36,081 nt of DNA from DATLYH01 sp035575035 (GCA_035575035.1 DATLYH010000390.1:1-36081); one strand, 5' to 3'. Counted from the first letter of the stretch, positions 25,291-35,532 are shown. Notes: generated by a model from the sequence alone, not told the origin. Program-made: numbers and translations.

Positions 25291-25319
25291 GGTCGGCGCC
25301 GAAACTTCGGCGCGCGACC
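25291..25319. repeat. Hairpin with GCGCCGAA core, copy 2
   Basis: GGTCGGCGCCGAA, loop AC, TTCGGCGCGCGACC: a 13-bp stem with one bulged base, about 65 bp before the start of the sigma-54 activator gene. It may be a transcript hairpin or an operator. Confidence 0.6.
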
Positions 25320-25382
25320 GATAGGCCGGTTGGAAACGAAGGTATCCTGAGGACGATTGGCGGCGATCTCGCGGCGTTCCCC

Positions 25383-28583
<3,201 letters not shown>

Positions 28584-28634
28584 CGCCGGCGGTCTCATAT
28601 AATCTCCCTAGGAGAAGAAGAGCGCTGCCTTGCG

Positions 28635-28738
28635 GCGAGCGGCCGGCGTGAACAGGCGAGCGGCCGGCGTGAACAGGCGAGCGGCCGGCGTCAGCCGGCC
28701 GGTTCGAGAGGCGAGCGGCCGGCGTTAGCCGGCCGGTT
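28635..28738. repeat. REP-like palindromes, family A, four copies (two half, two complete)
   Basis: Two half units (GCGAGCGGCCGGCGTGAACAG, direct repeats shortened here in description) are followed by two full hairpins with loops GTCA and GTTA. The last copy ends about 14 bp before the ATG at 28752, so it lies in the leader of the esterase-like gene and may replace or mask its ribosome site. Confidence 0.88.
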
Positions 28739-28751
28739 GTTAGAAACTCTT

Positions 28752-29486
28752 ATGAGCGGAAAGTGGACCACTGAGCCTATCGGCGGCAAGCCGGCCGACG
28801 TCTACGACCCGCCGGGCCGGCCGCGCTTCGGCGTCCTGCATCTGCACGGCGTCGGCCTCGAGACCCTGCGCGACAACCCGGCCTTCACCCGTCTGTTCGA
28901 ACAGCTCAACCTGGCCTGCGTCTGCCCGCACGGACAGCGCTCCTGGTGGGGCGACCGGGTCTGTCCCGAGTTCGACCCACAGGTTGCGCCGGAGCGCTAC
29001 CTCCTGGAGAGCGTTTTGCCGTTTTTCCGCCAGCGCTGGGGACTGGCGCCGCGGGCCATCGGCTTGCAAGGGATCAGCATGGGCGGCCAGGGGGCGCTGC
29101 GGCTGGCGTTCAAGCGGCCCGATCTTTTCCCCGTCGTGGCGGCCATCGCTGCGGCGATCGATTACCACGAGCTGTACGGTCAGGGGACTCCTCTCGACGA
29201 GATGTACGACAGCAAGGAGCAGTGCCGCCAGGACACCGCCCTGATGCACATCCACCCAACCGAGTATCCGTCGCACATCTTCTTCTGCATCGACCCGGAC
29301 GATGAGCGCTGGTTCCGCGGCAACGATCGGCTGCACGAGAAGCTCAACGCCCTGGGAATCCCGCACGAGATTGACTTCACCACCCGGGCCGGCGGGCACT
29401 CGTGGGATTACTTCAACCACATGGCGGAACGGGTTGAGCGCTTCATCTACGCCGGGCTGGAGCGGGAGAGCCGCCGGCTGCTGTGA
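28752..29486 (+). CDS. Esterase-like alpha/beta hydrolase
   Basis: The 244-residue protein has an alpha/beta-hydrolase fold of the esterase-D/S-formylglutathione-hydrolase style: FGVLHLHGVGLETL, nucleophile elbow LQGISMGGQGALRLAF, an acid candidate in CIDPDDERWF and the base in AGGHSWDYFNHM. No signal peptide is seen. Its true substrate is unknown. The ATG at 28752 has no clear Shine-Dalgarno sequence because REP-like repeats run right up to it; a TTG at 28737 in the same frame is an alternative. The lutA-like gene follows 86 bp downstream after a palindrome, so the two may be co-transcribed. Confidence 0.88.
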   Translation: MSGKWTTEPIGGKPADVYDPPGRPRFGVLHLHGVGLETLRDNPAFTRLFEQLNLACVCPHGQRSWWGDRVCPEFDPQVAPERYLLESVLPFFRQRWGLAPRAIGLQGISMGGQGALRLAFKRPDLFPVVAAIAAAIDYHELYGQGTPLDEMYDSKEQCRQDTALMHIHPTEYPSHIFFCIDPDDERWFRGNDRLHEKLNALGIPHEIDFTTRAGGHSWDYFNHMAERVERFIYAGLERESRRLL

Positions 29487-29492
29487 CGAGGC

Positions 29493-29539
29493 GCCGCTTG
29501 CGGCTTAGCCTGACCGCGGAGCGCCAAGCCGCGAGCGGC
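29493..29539. repeat. Palindrome (family B, second copy) between the esterase and lutA-like genes
   Basis: GCCGCTTGCGGCTTAGC (29493-29509) faces AAGCCGCGAGCGGC (29526-29539), a stem of about 14 bp with a longer loop than the copy at 17861. Both copies sit in short gaps between co-directional genes. Confidence 0.8.
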
Positions 29540-29572
29540 GCGCGGGTGGTTCATACCCCGGGGAGGACCGGA

Positions 29573-30289
29573 TTGAGAGTCTCGCTGTTGGTGACCTGCT
29601 TGGGCGACGCGCTGTTCCCCGACGTGGGGGTGGCGACGGTGCGGCTGCTGCGCCGGCTCGGCGTGGAGGTCGATTTCCCGCCGGCGCAGACCTGCTGCGG
29701 CCAGCCGTTCTTCAACAGCGGCTTCCAGGACGCCGCCCGCGAGCTGGCCCGCCATACCATTGAAACCTTTGCCAACGGCCAGTGGGTGGTGACCCCGTCG
29801 GGCTCTTGCGCGGCGATGGTCAAGCTGGAATACCCGGCGTTGTTCCACGACGACCTCGCCTGGTACGACCGGGCCCGCGGCCTGGCCGAGCGCACCCGGG
29901 AGTTGTCTGACTTCCTGGTCAACGTGCTCAAGGTCGAGGATGTCGGCGCCCGCTTCGAGGGGAAGGTGACCTATCACATGGCCTGCCATCTGCGCGGCCT
30001 GGGGGTGCTGACCGAGCCGGTGCGGCTGTTGCAAAAGGTGAAGGGGCTGGAATATGTGCCGCTGGAGCGCGCCGAGGAGTGCTGCGGCTTCGGCGGCTCG
30101 TTCGCAGTGCGCTACCCGGGCATTAGCGGGGCAATGGTGCAGGACAAGGCGGCGTTCATCGAGAAGACAGGGGCCGACGCGGTGGTAGCCACGGACGCCG
30201 GCTGCCTGATGAACATCGCCGGCTGCCTGCGCCGCCGCGGCAGCAAGGTGCAGGCGCTGCACCTGGCCCAGGTCTTGGAGAAGACGTAA
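29573..30289 (+). CDS. lutA: LutA/YkgE-type iron-sulfur (CCG-domain) oxidoreductase subunit
   Basis: The 238-residue product has the exact length of LutA, a subunit of the LutABC L-lactate oxidation complex. It carries two CCG domains: Cys9, Cys41-Cys42-Gly (TCCGQPFFNSG) and Cys79 (SGSCAAM); then Cys138 (MACHL), Cys170-Cys171-Gly (ECCGFGGSFAV) and Cys211 (DAGCLMN). These Cys residues bind iron-sulfur clusters. I chose the TTG at 29573: GGGGAGG lies seven bases upstream and it gives the family's normal N-terminus (RVSLLVTCLGDALFPDVG). The usual partners lutB and lutC are not here; instead the downstream DNA is rearranged, and the last 26 bases of this gene recur at 30794. It may therefore be an orphan. 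Confidence 0.88.
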   Translation: MRVSLLVTCLGDALFPDVGVATVRLLRRLGVEVDFPPAQTCCGQPFFNSGFQDAARELARHTIETFANGQWVVTPSGSCAAMVKLEYPALFHDDLAWYDRARGLAERTRELSDFLVNVLKVEDVGARFEGKVTYHMACHLRGLGVLTEPVRLLQKVKGLEYVPLERAEECCGFGGSFAVRYPGISGAMVQDKAAFIEKTGADAVVATDAGCLMNIAGCLRRRGSKVQALHLAQVLEKT

Positions 30290-30299
30290 ACGAATCGGA
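30264..30299 (+). repeat. 36-bp direct repeat, copy 1 (end of lutA)
   Basis: This copy spans the last codons of lutA, its TAA stop and 10 bases beyond. An identical 36-bp copy is at 30794-30829, 530 bp away. I judge this the original because it completes lutA. Confidence 0.92.
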
Positions 30300-30365
30300 T
30301 ACTTCCCTGATCGAACGGCTGGCCGAGCTGGCGCACGAGTAGGGGGGCTGCTGGTCCTGAGGCGT
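30300..30365 (+). pseudogene. Decayed fragment of a small gene family (LAELAHE motif), copy 1
   Basis: Directly after the repeat the frame reads DTSLIERLAELAHE, then a TAG where the second copy (32433) has CAG, then GGCWS and another stop. The match to the fragment at 32433 (LAERAHEQG) suggests two remnants of one family. It may be related to the RyR-like domain, where LAE-x-x-H is a common opening; that link is tentative. Confidence 0.4.
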
Positions 30366-30550
30366 CGCCTATGAGGCGAGCGCGGTGCCGACTCCCCGGA
30401 AGGCATCAAGGGGACATCGCAAAAGGCGGCAAGCGGACCTCGTGAATAGAGCCAAACGGTGCGCCGGCAAACGACCGGTAGCCCTTCCGTCGGGCCTTCC
30501 GGTGCGGTATGGTTGCGGTGGTATCGAACTCGCCGCTACAGGAGCAACCG

Positions 30551-30742
30551 ATGAAACCCAATCCGTCCAATCCGTCGGAACCTTTCCCTCGCGAAAGGAT
30601 TCCGCCCGAAATCCTGGAATGGGCGCGGCAGACATTTGATGAAGAAGAATTCCTGGCACACGTCCGCGAAATCGAGGCGACGGGAGGCCTACAGCTGGAA
30701 GACTTCCTCGCCGAGCTGGAAGCGCGAGCGAGGTCCAAGTGA
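30551..30742 (+). CDS. Antitoxin-like small acidic protein
   Basis: The 63-residue protein (RIPPEILEWARQTFDEEEFL ... GGLQLEDFLAELEARARSK) is acidic and helical. Its stop overlaps the start of a RelE/ParE-like reading frame by four bases (GTGA), the usual coupling of antitoxin and toxin. I recall similar proteins upstream of RelE/ParE toxins in planctomycetes, but I cannot name the antitoxin family and see no DNA-binding motif. AGGAG lies seven bases before the ATG. The partner toxin is truncated after 18 residues, so this would now be an orphan antitoxin. Confidence 0.65.
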   Translation: MKPNPSNPSEPFPRERIPPEILEWARQTFDEEEFLAHVREIEATGGLQLEDFLAELEARARSK

Positions 30743-30819
30743 GCGCGGCCGCGTCCGAACCCGTGCCGTATCGCGTGGTGTACTCGGAACGAGTGGCCCA
30801 GGTCTTGGAGAAGACGTAA
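30739..30819 (+). pseudogene. RelE/ParE-type toxin truncated by fusion to the lutA tail
   Basis: A GTG overlapping the antitoxin stop opens the frame VSAAASEPVPYRVVYSERV, a good N-terminus for RelE/ParE-family mRNA interferases or gyrase poisons. At codon 19 the frame enters the 36-bp repeat and ends as AQVLEKT and stop, the exact C-terminus of lutA. Only 26 codons remain of the expected 90-110, without any catalytic residues. The junction shows that a copy of the lutA 3' end was joined to the toxin gene. Confidence 0.65.
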
Positions 30820-30829
30820 ACGAATCGGA
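30794..30829 (+). repeat. 36-bp direct repeat, copy 2 (fusion junction)
   Basis: Identical to 30264-30299. Here it interrupts a toxin reading frame, and from 30826 it runs into an 11-bp inverted repeat. Confidence 0.92.
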
Positions 30830-30956
30830 CAAAACCGGCCTGGTCGCCACAAAAAGCGAAGTGATGTCAAGGTTTACGGCGATTTCCCTTGGTTTTGTCC
30901 GGCAGCCCTAGGCAAACCGCATCCCTGCGCAAACGACGGCCGAGCAGGTCGGGGTT

Positions 30957-30998
30957 CCAATGTTCCGCGCGGAACATTGGTACACTTCAGGCGGCAGG
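30957..30998. repeat. parS-like 24-bp perfect palindrome, copy 1
   Basis: CCAATGTTCCGC is followed by its exact reverse complement (30957-30980), then by TACACTTCAGGCGGCAGG. The centre TGTTCCGCGCGGAACA differs from the bacterial parS consensus TGTTTCACGTGAAACA at two symmetric positions per half or fewer. The block recurs 80 bp downstream. Confidence 0.85.
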
Positions 30999-31036
30999 AT
31001 GCCTGAGCCAACGACAGCCGAAAGCAGGTCATGATC

Positions 31037-31078
31037 CCAATGTTCCGCGCGGAACATTGGTACACTTCAGGCGGCAGG
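31037..31078. repeat. parS-like 24-bp perfect palindrome, copy 2
   Basis: The palindrome (31037-31060) and the following 18 bases are identical to copy 1; the 30 bases before each palindrome are also related (ACGACNGCCGA ... GCAGGTC). The two therefore form an 80-bp tandem repeat. Confidence 0.85.
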
Positions 31079-31130
31079 TTTTATCCCCCTGGCTGCGGTC
31101 GATCAAGTGTTTCCCCTGGTTAACGGGGCT

Positions 31131-31148
31131 CCTTTACAGATGTAAAGG
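31131..31148. promoter_or_regulatory. Palindrome CCTTTACA-GA-TGTAAAGG, possible operator
   Basis: A perfect 8-bp inverted repeat with a 2-base centre lies about 410 bp upstream of the PEP-CTERM gene. The short centre favours a protein-binding site over an RNA hairpin. No regulator can be named. Confidence 0.35.
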
Positions 31149-31558
31149 GCCAGAAACATGATGCAGGCCTGGCAGGAGAAATACCAGGAAGTGGGCCGAA
31201 TTCCTTACCCGAAGGTTTTTGCTGTTAGCTGAATTATGGCAAGGCATTAAGGAAAAAGTACCTCCGACCCGACACAACTTCTTCTGCGGACGGCTCGCCG
31301 GCACAGCACTTGCTTTCCTTCTTCTGATTGGCATTTTGTTGTTTTCTCATCCCGGGGGGATGAGCGGTCAACACGCGCTGCAGTGCCCCTCATCAGAAGA
31401 AGGGAGGAAAGCGGTATACCCCAATCGCACTTACAGTTATTCCCGTACTCTGTCCCTTCCACCAAAACTGGACCGTCCGATCTGCCAGGATCGTCGGGTC
31501 GAGGTTAACCCGTTCCTGGCATTAACCGGATGCTCCCTGGATGAGAGGATTCCAACGC

Positions 31559-32320
31559 ATGAGGAAGGCATTCCATTCGGCAAGGGGGGCTATTGCGGCG
31601 GTCGTGTTCGCCCTCATCTTCGCCTCCGGAACTGCTTACGCGGATCAATTCTCATTGGCAGGTCTCAGCGATCCGACAAACGTCACGGCGGATGTGAACT
31701 TTGTCTACACCCCGACGAACGCGACAAGCGGCACGCTGACCATCACGATTACCAACACCAGTTCAATCGCCTCCAGCATTCGTGGGTTCGCCTTCAATCT
31801 CCCGGGAAGTCCTTTCAGCTTCACCAGCATCGGCGGTGATACGGACCCTGGTGGACCGACCGCGATCAGTGCGGCAAATGCCGGAGGGGTAAGCGGCTAT
31901 TTCATTGACCTCGACTTCGACAAGATCGGTGCAGATGCGACGGGTGACTATGACGTGGGTGTGCTGAACACCAACACAGGAAACTTCATCAACGGCGGTG
32001 CGGGCGGCTCAAACCCGCAAATCGCGCAGGGGCAGTCGCGGACGTTCACCCTTGCCGTAGTTGGGAGCAACCTGGGCAGCCTGACAACAGCTAATTTCCT
32101 CAACACGCTCTCGTCCGGCAATGCCCCCAATGGGAACCAATTCTTTGTGGCCCGCTTCCAGGCGGTCGATAACCAGTTCGGTTCGGATTTTGCAGTACCG
32201 ACCGATGGCGTGCAACAAGTCATTCCCGAACCCAGCTCGATCATCCTGATGGGCCTTGGCGTGGTTGGTTTTCTGGGTTGCAGGGCCCGGTGGCGTCGGC
32301 GGCAGTCCACGGCAGCCTGA
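31559..32320 (+). CDS. PEP-CTERM sorting domain protein
   Basis: The 253-residue protein has a signal peptide (MRKAFHSARGAIAAVVFALIFASGTAYA) quoted in part: basic RKAFHSARG, then hydrophobic AAVVFALIFASG. A Thr/Asn/Ser/Gly-rich beta domain follows, and the C-terminus is a textbook PEP-CTERM tail: VIPEPSSIILMGLGVVGFLG and then basic RARWRRR. Exosortase cuts such proteins and places them on the cell surface or in exopolysaccharide; no exosortase gene is in the window. Codon use is less GC-rich than in neighbouring genes, which may reflect the surface-protein type or transfer. I chose the ATG at 31559 (GAGAGGA ten bases upstream) over the in-frame ATG at 31541. A strong terminator follows. Confidence 0.92.
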   Translation: MRKAFHSARGAIAAVVFALIFASGTAYADQFSLAGLSDPTNVTADVNFVYTPTNATSGTLTITITNTSSIASSIRGFAFNLPGSPFSFTSIGGDTDPGGPTAISAANAGGVSGYFIDLDFDKIGADATGDYDVGVLNTNTGNFINGGAGGSNPQIAQGQSRTFTLAVVGSNLGSLTTANFLNTLSSGNAPNGNQFFVARFQAVDNQFGSDFAVPTDGVQQVIPEPSSIILMGLGVVGFLGCRARWRRRQSTAA

Positions 32321-32345
32321 ACCGGCAATTCCTTTCCAGACCCGA

Positions 32346-32374
32346 GGCCGGGAACCAGGGGGTTCTCGGCCTTT
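32346..32374 (+). terminator. Rho-independent terminator after the PEP-CTERM gene
   Basis: An 11-bp stem with one G-T pair (GGCCGGGAACC, loop AGGG, GGTTCTCGGCC) is followed by TTTGTC. It starts 25 bp after the stop codon. Confidence 0.75.
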
Positions 32375-32432
32375 GTCATTTCGGTCGGGGATTCTTCCTC
32401 CGCGCCCGAGCCGGACAAGAGGGCTCCTAAGG

Positions 32433-32613
32433 TTGGCCGAGCGGGCGCACGAGCAGGGGGTCTACGGGTCCCGAAGCCGCGCCCACGAGACGGCCGAGGA
32501 GCGGCCCCAGCGGTGGCAGGCACTGGATGCCGTACCACCAGTTGCCGGAGGAAATCAAGGAGGAGGACCGGGTGTGGGCACGTAAGGTGCTGGACTTGCT
32601 GACGAGGGGCTGA
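32433..32613 (+). pseudogene. Frameshifted remnant of a small gene (RyR-like), copy 2
   Basis: One frame reads LAERAHEQGVYGSRSRAHET and on to RWQALD; the adjacent frame then continues MPYHQLPEEIKEEDRVWARK and VLDLLTRG and stops at 32613. The two halves join as one protein if a single-base shift near 32530 is undone. The PY-x-x-LPEE-x-K-x-x-DR pattern resembles the RyR-like domain of bacteria (LVPYDQLPEEEKEYDR type). There is no start codon with a ribosome site. It shares the LAE-x-AHE opening with the fragment at 30300. Confidence 0.5.
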
Positions 32614-32634
32614 TAGACGGGGCACAACTCGCTG

Positions 32635-33252
32635 CTACTCCTCCTCGTTGCCGTTGCGGGGGATGGGCTTGCCCCCTCGGAGGACTACGTCCCTGCGCTG
32701 ATAGACTGCTTTGCCCTTGAGCTTCTTGGCTGGCTTCTTCACACCGAACGTGTGCGTTCGTCCCCCGCCGGCCTCCCCGGCCTTGCTTTTCTCGTATTTC
32801 CAATCCGATTTCTCCAGAAAGGCAACATCGACGCGCCAAATGATGACCGGCCTGCCGGCTGCGAATGACTCTGTGGGGTCAACAAGGTAGCGCCAGACGA
32901 TGTACCAACCGGGATGATCATAATGGGACTGGATCGCCCAAGGACGTTTGCTGCCCTTACTCTCCAGGCATTCGATCGGTTGGGGGTTATCACCGGCCCC
33001 TCGCCGCCGGAGATCGGGACAACGCTGCTGCGCGGTATGAGCGTGCCGGTGCTTTTCGTATGTGCTGTGGGTGTCAAGTGCCTTGATGCCAAAGATCCCC
33101 ACGAGAGCGCTGAACACGTTGGCCTGGTCGAAGTAGATCTCCACCAGGTCGGCCAACTCACGTTCCATGTAGTCAATCGCCTTCCGGATCGCTGCGATCG
33201 TCAATCCGGGCGGCAAAGGAACAGAGGGGTTAAAGTCCTCGAGGCGTGCCAT
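32635..33252 (-). CDS. Putative type II restriction endonuclease, PD-(D/E)xK-like
   Basis: The 205-residue protein follows the methyltransferase gene on the same strand and overlaps it by 23 bp, the usual arrangement of a restriction enzyme with its methylase. It contains CPDLRRRG (Pro79-Asp80) and, 17 residues later, IECLESKGSKR (Glu97-Ser-Lys99), which fits the PD...ExK catalytic core. An N-terminal helical region (about 15-60) and a conserved-looking HYDHPGWYIVWRYLVDP stretch (about 110-126) surround it; the C-terminus is basic. I recognise no named endonuclease, so the call rests on context plus the motif. The ATG at 33252 lies inside the methyltransferase gene, suggesting coupled translation. 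Confidence 0.68.
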   Translation of the reverse strand: MARLEDFNPSVPLPPGLTIAAIRKAIDYMERELADLVEIYFDQANVFSALVGIFGIKALDTHSTYEKHRHAHTAQQRCPDLRRRGAGDNPQPIECLESKGSKRPWAIQSHYDHPGWYIVWRYLVDPTESFAAGRPVIIWRVDVAFLEKSDWKYEKSKAGEAGGGRTHTFGVKKPAKKLKGKAVYQRRDVVLRGGKPIPRNGNEEE

Positions 33253-34201
33253 TCTTCCCGGTCTGGTTGGGGAGCAAATCGGCCAGCAGAGGAATGGCCC
33301 TGGCCGCCAGTTGAAAATACTCCGCGTTGCTTTCGATGCCGATACTCCTCAAGCCGCACGCCGCCGCGGCCGCGATCGTGGACCCCGAACCCATGAACGG
33401 GTCAAGAATGACACCTTCGCCCAGCGGCAGCGCCGCGCGCACCAACTGCCGAAGGAAGCTCTGGGGCTTCAGCGACGGGTGCGGTGCTACTTCCCGTTCG
33501 TAGCCTCGGGCAGGCGATGAGTAGATCAAGTCTTTGAACGGCTCGTCGGCCGAAATTCGCCGTAAGCCTCCCGTCTTCCACTTCCGCAAGTTGTCCTGGA
33601 CCCGCCCCTCGCACGGCTTGCGGAAGAGGCCCCACGGCTCCCAGCACGATTTGGGCATTACCGTGACTTCCGGGAACTCGTCGTGCGCATTTTTGGGGCG
33701 ATCGCCGCCGCGCAAGGTGTAGACCACGCGGATGATCTCGGCCCGCTTCTCGAAGCCCGCTGCGAGGAAAGGCTCGTAGACCAGATGGGAAACCAGGGGG
33801 TTCGTCGCGATGAACACGTGAGCCCCGGGGACCAGAACCGGCATCAGGCTGTCTGCCAGGCGCCTGAAAAACGCGCGCAACTCGCTCCGTTGGGACTCGG
33901 TCAGTACCGTAAAGCGCGGCAGCGGACTGCGCCGACAGCCATCGAACGAGGGGGGGATGCGCCAGATGCCTCCCCGGCCGTTCTGCCTCTTGGCCAGCTC
34001 GCGGGGGGTGTATTCGACCAGGCCGTAGGGCGGGTCAGTCACCACGGCATGAATCGAGAGCCGCTTAGCCTGGGCAAGCCACTCAAAGGCATCCGCGTGA
34101 ACGATTTCATACGGCGCCCGTGCGGTCGGGAAGGGGAGAAGCGAGCCACAGCGGCGTTCGCGTTTCCTCCGCCGAGCGGTGAAGGTCTGCGGGGCAACCA
34201 T
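33230..34201 (-). CDS. DNA methyltransferase (N6-adenine/N4-cytosine type, class beta)
   Basis: The 323-residue protein has the catalytic motif IV DPPYGL at about 56-61 (preceded by IHAVVT) and, near the C-terminus, the S-adenosylmethionine-binding motif I DPFMGSGST at about 267-275, followed by GIESNAEYF. Motif IV before motif I defines the beta class of amino-methyltransferases. The region between (about 75-250) would hold the target-recognition part. The target base and site cannot be told from sequence. I chose the ATG at 34201 (GGAGG about ten bases upstream); the frame remains open to a TTG at 34261 without a ribosome site. It forms a type II restriction-modification pair with the overlapping gene downstream. 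Confidence 0.93.
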   Translation of the reverse strand: MVAPQTFTARRRKRERRCGSLLPFPTARAPYEIVHADAFEWLAQAKRLSIHAVVTDPPYGLVEYTPRELAKRQNGRGGIWRIPPSFDGCRRSPLPRFTVLTESQRSELRAFFRRLADSLMPVLVPGAHVFIATNPLVSHLVYEPFLAAGFEKRAEIIRVVYTLRGGDRPKNAHDEFPEVTVMPKSCWEPWGLFRKPCEGRVQDNLRKWKTGGLRRISADEPFKDLIYSSPARGYEREVAPHPSLKPQSFLRQLVRAALPLGEGVILDPFMGSGSTIAAAAACGLRSIGIESNAEYFQLAARAIPLLADLLPNQTGKNGTPRGL

Positions 34202-34484
34202 AATCACCAAGCCTCCTACTCGCTCCGGATGGGGATTGGAAGGCACCTGCAATCGCGCCAATTCGGGCCAAGGAGCATCAAGAGGAGTGTAAATGCATTG
34301 GTCGAACCTGTAAACAGATATCCAGCAAGCATTCCTTAGCCGGCGGGCTTGGATAGCGCCGAGGGTACCGATTGGATCGTCGGGTCTTCAGTCGCAGATA
34401 AAAGGAAGGTCGTTATAATAACCTCTCCTGAGGATGTTCCGCCCGTCAGGGGCCCGGACGGGGCTGACATGAAAGGAAGCCGTC

Positions 34485-34973
34485 ATGCAACCTTCTCCTC
34501 CGCCGACGGCGTCGAAGGCGAAGCCGGACCCGGCCGCCGCGCCGCCCCGCATCCTGATCGCCGACGACAACCCCCAGGGGGCCGAGTTGCTGGAAGCCTA
34601 CCTGGCCGAAGGCGGCTATGAGATCCGCACCGCCGCCGACGGCGAAGAAACGCTCCAGCTGGTTCGCCAGTGGCACCCCGACCTGATCCTGCTTGATATC
34701 ATGATGCCCAAGATCAGCGGCTTCGAGGTTTGCAAGCAGGTGCGCGCCGACCCCACTACCCGCGACACCGCCATCTTGATGATCACCGCCCTCGACCAAC
34801 CCAGCGACATCGAGCGGGCCGTCGAGGCCGGCACCAACGACTTCATCACCAAGCCGATCGACAAGAACGTGCTGCTGCTGCGGGTGCGCTCGCTGCTGCA
34901 CAGCCGGCAGAACAAGCGCGACCTGGACCGGGCCATCGCCTACATCGAGGCGGTGGAACGCGGCGGGCCCTGA
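34485..34973 (+). CDS. Single-domain response regulator (CheY-like receiver)
   Basis: The 162-residue protein is a receiver domain with a Pro/Ala-rich N-terminal lead of about 20 residues. The phosphorylation site is complete: acidic pair Asp27-Asp28 (ILIADDNP), phospho-acceptor Asp71 (LILLDIMMPK), Thr101 (MITALD) and Lys123 (FITKPID). The C-terminal helix RVRSLLHSRQNKRDLDRAIA extends past the receiver but no output domain follows, so it must signal through a partner. The neighbouring DUF309 gene begins 10 bp downstream and is surely co-transcribed. AAAGGA lies before the ATG. A TATAAT hexamer at 34414 could be a -10 element, but no good -35 is seen. Confidence 0.95.
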   Translation: MQPSPPPTASKAKPDPAAAPPRILIADDNPQGAELLEAYLAEGGYEIRTAADGEETLQLVRQWHPDLILLDIMMPKISGFEVCKQVRADPTTRDTAILMITALDQPSDIERAVEAGTNDFITKPIDKNVLLLRVRSLLHSRQNKRDLDRAIAYIEAVERGGP

Positions 34974-34983
34974 AGGAATTCTC

Positions 34984-35532
34984 ATGTCTGCAACGCCTCC
35001 TGCGCCGCGGCCGCGCCTCGTTCCTGAGCGAGATCTGCCCCCTTACGCCCATGTCCCCGGCCGGACTCCCCACCCAGGGAGCGAGCCGCGCGGCCACGGC
35101 GCCCCGCCGGAGCGCATCGCCCCGATCGACCCGGATCGCTGGCAGGCGTGCATCCCTTACCTGTACGGCATCGACCTGTTCAACCACGGTTACTACTGGG
35201 AAGCCCACGAGGCGTGGGAGGCCCTGTGGCACGCCTGCGGCCGGGGCGGGCCGATCGGCAATTTCCTGAAGGGGCTCATCAAGCTGGCCGCGGCCGGCGT
35301 CAAGGTGCGCCAGGGCCAGCCGTCCGGCGTGCGGGACCATGCCCAGGGCGCGCGGGAACTTTTCGAGCAAACGGCCCGGCAACGCGGCGGCGAGGAGCAC
35401 CGTTACCTGGGGCTTCACCTCGGCGAGCTGATCCGTTTCGCCCGCGAAGTCGCTGAGCACCCGCCGACGACCGGCCCAAGCACGAATGAGGGGGCCGAGG
35501 TGGTTTTCGCTCAGGTCCTGTGCCCCGTCTGA
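34984..35532 (+). CDS. DUF309 family protein (second copy)
   Basis: The 182-residue protein has the DUF309 core at about 55-105: LYGIDLFNHGYYWEAHEAWE, then ALWHACGR and FLKGLIKLAAAGVKV. Compared with the copy at 4824 it has a Pro-rich N-terminal lead of about 40 residues and a different C-terminal half (EQTARQRGGEEHRYLGLHLG). The shared AHE-x-WE-x-LW and L-x-GLI-x-AA patterns mark the family. It sits 10 bp after the response regulator, so the two are one operon; whether they interact is not known. AAGGA lies nine bases before the ATG. Confidence 0.88.
   Translation: MSATPPAPRPRLVPERDLPPYAHVPGRTPHPGSEPRGHGAPPERIAPIDPDRWQACIPYLYGIDLFNHGYYWEAHEAWEALWHACGRGGPIGNFLKGLIKLAAAGVKVRQGQPSGVRDHAQGARELFEQTARQRGGEEHRYLGLHLGELIRFAREVAEHPPTTGPSTNEGAEVVFAQVLCPV

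Larger units (their letters stand above)
24774..25382. other. Divergent intergenic region upstream of the sigma-54 activator gene
   Basis: About 600 bases with no convincing gene. It holds two hairpins with the shared core GCGCCGAA/TTCGGCGC (24990-25008 and 25291-25319) and, at about 25223-25242, CCCCGCCC-TTCA-GGGCGAGG, which resembles the terminal hairpin at the right end of IS200/IS605-type elements. No transposase or TnpB sequence is present. Confidence 0.5.
30820..31558. other. Rearranged, AT-richer intergenic stretch with repeats and palindromes
   Basis: Apart from the listed repeats no gene is convincing. A segment at 30826-30901 is bounded by an 11-bp perfect inverted repeat (CGGACAAAACC and GGTTTTGTCCG). 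The two 80-bp repeats follow, then a palindrome CCTTTACA-GA-TGTAAAGG at 31131-31148 and a CTCATCCC-GGG-GGGATGAG hairpin at 31346-31364. An open frame from 31219 contains a hydrophobic run (LAGTALAFLLLIGILLF) but has only a TTG start, no ribosome site and overlaps the PEP-CTERM gene, so I do not call it. Confidence 0.5.

Noticed and set aside
31346..31364. CTCATCCC/GGGATGAG hairpin considered as a terminator
   Set aside because: No T-tract follows on either strand and there is no upstream gene to end.
31219..31839. 206-codon frame with a hydrophobic stretch overlapping the PEP-CTERM gene
   Set aside because: TTG start without ribosome site, second half antithetic to the well-supported PEP-CTERM frame, no recognisable domain.
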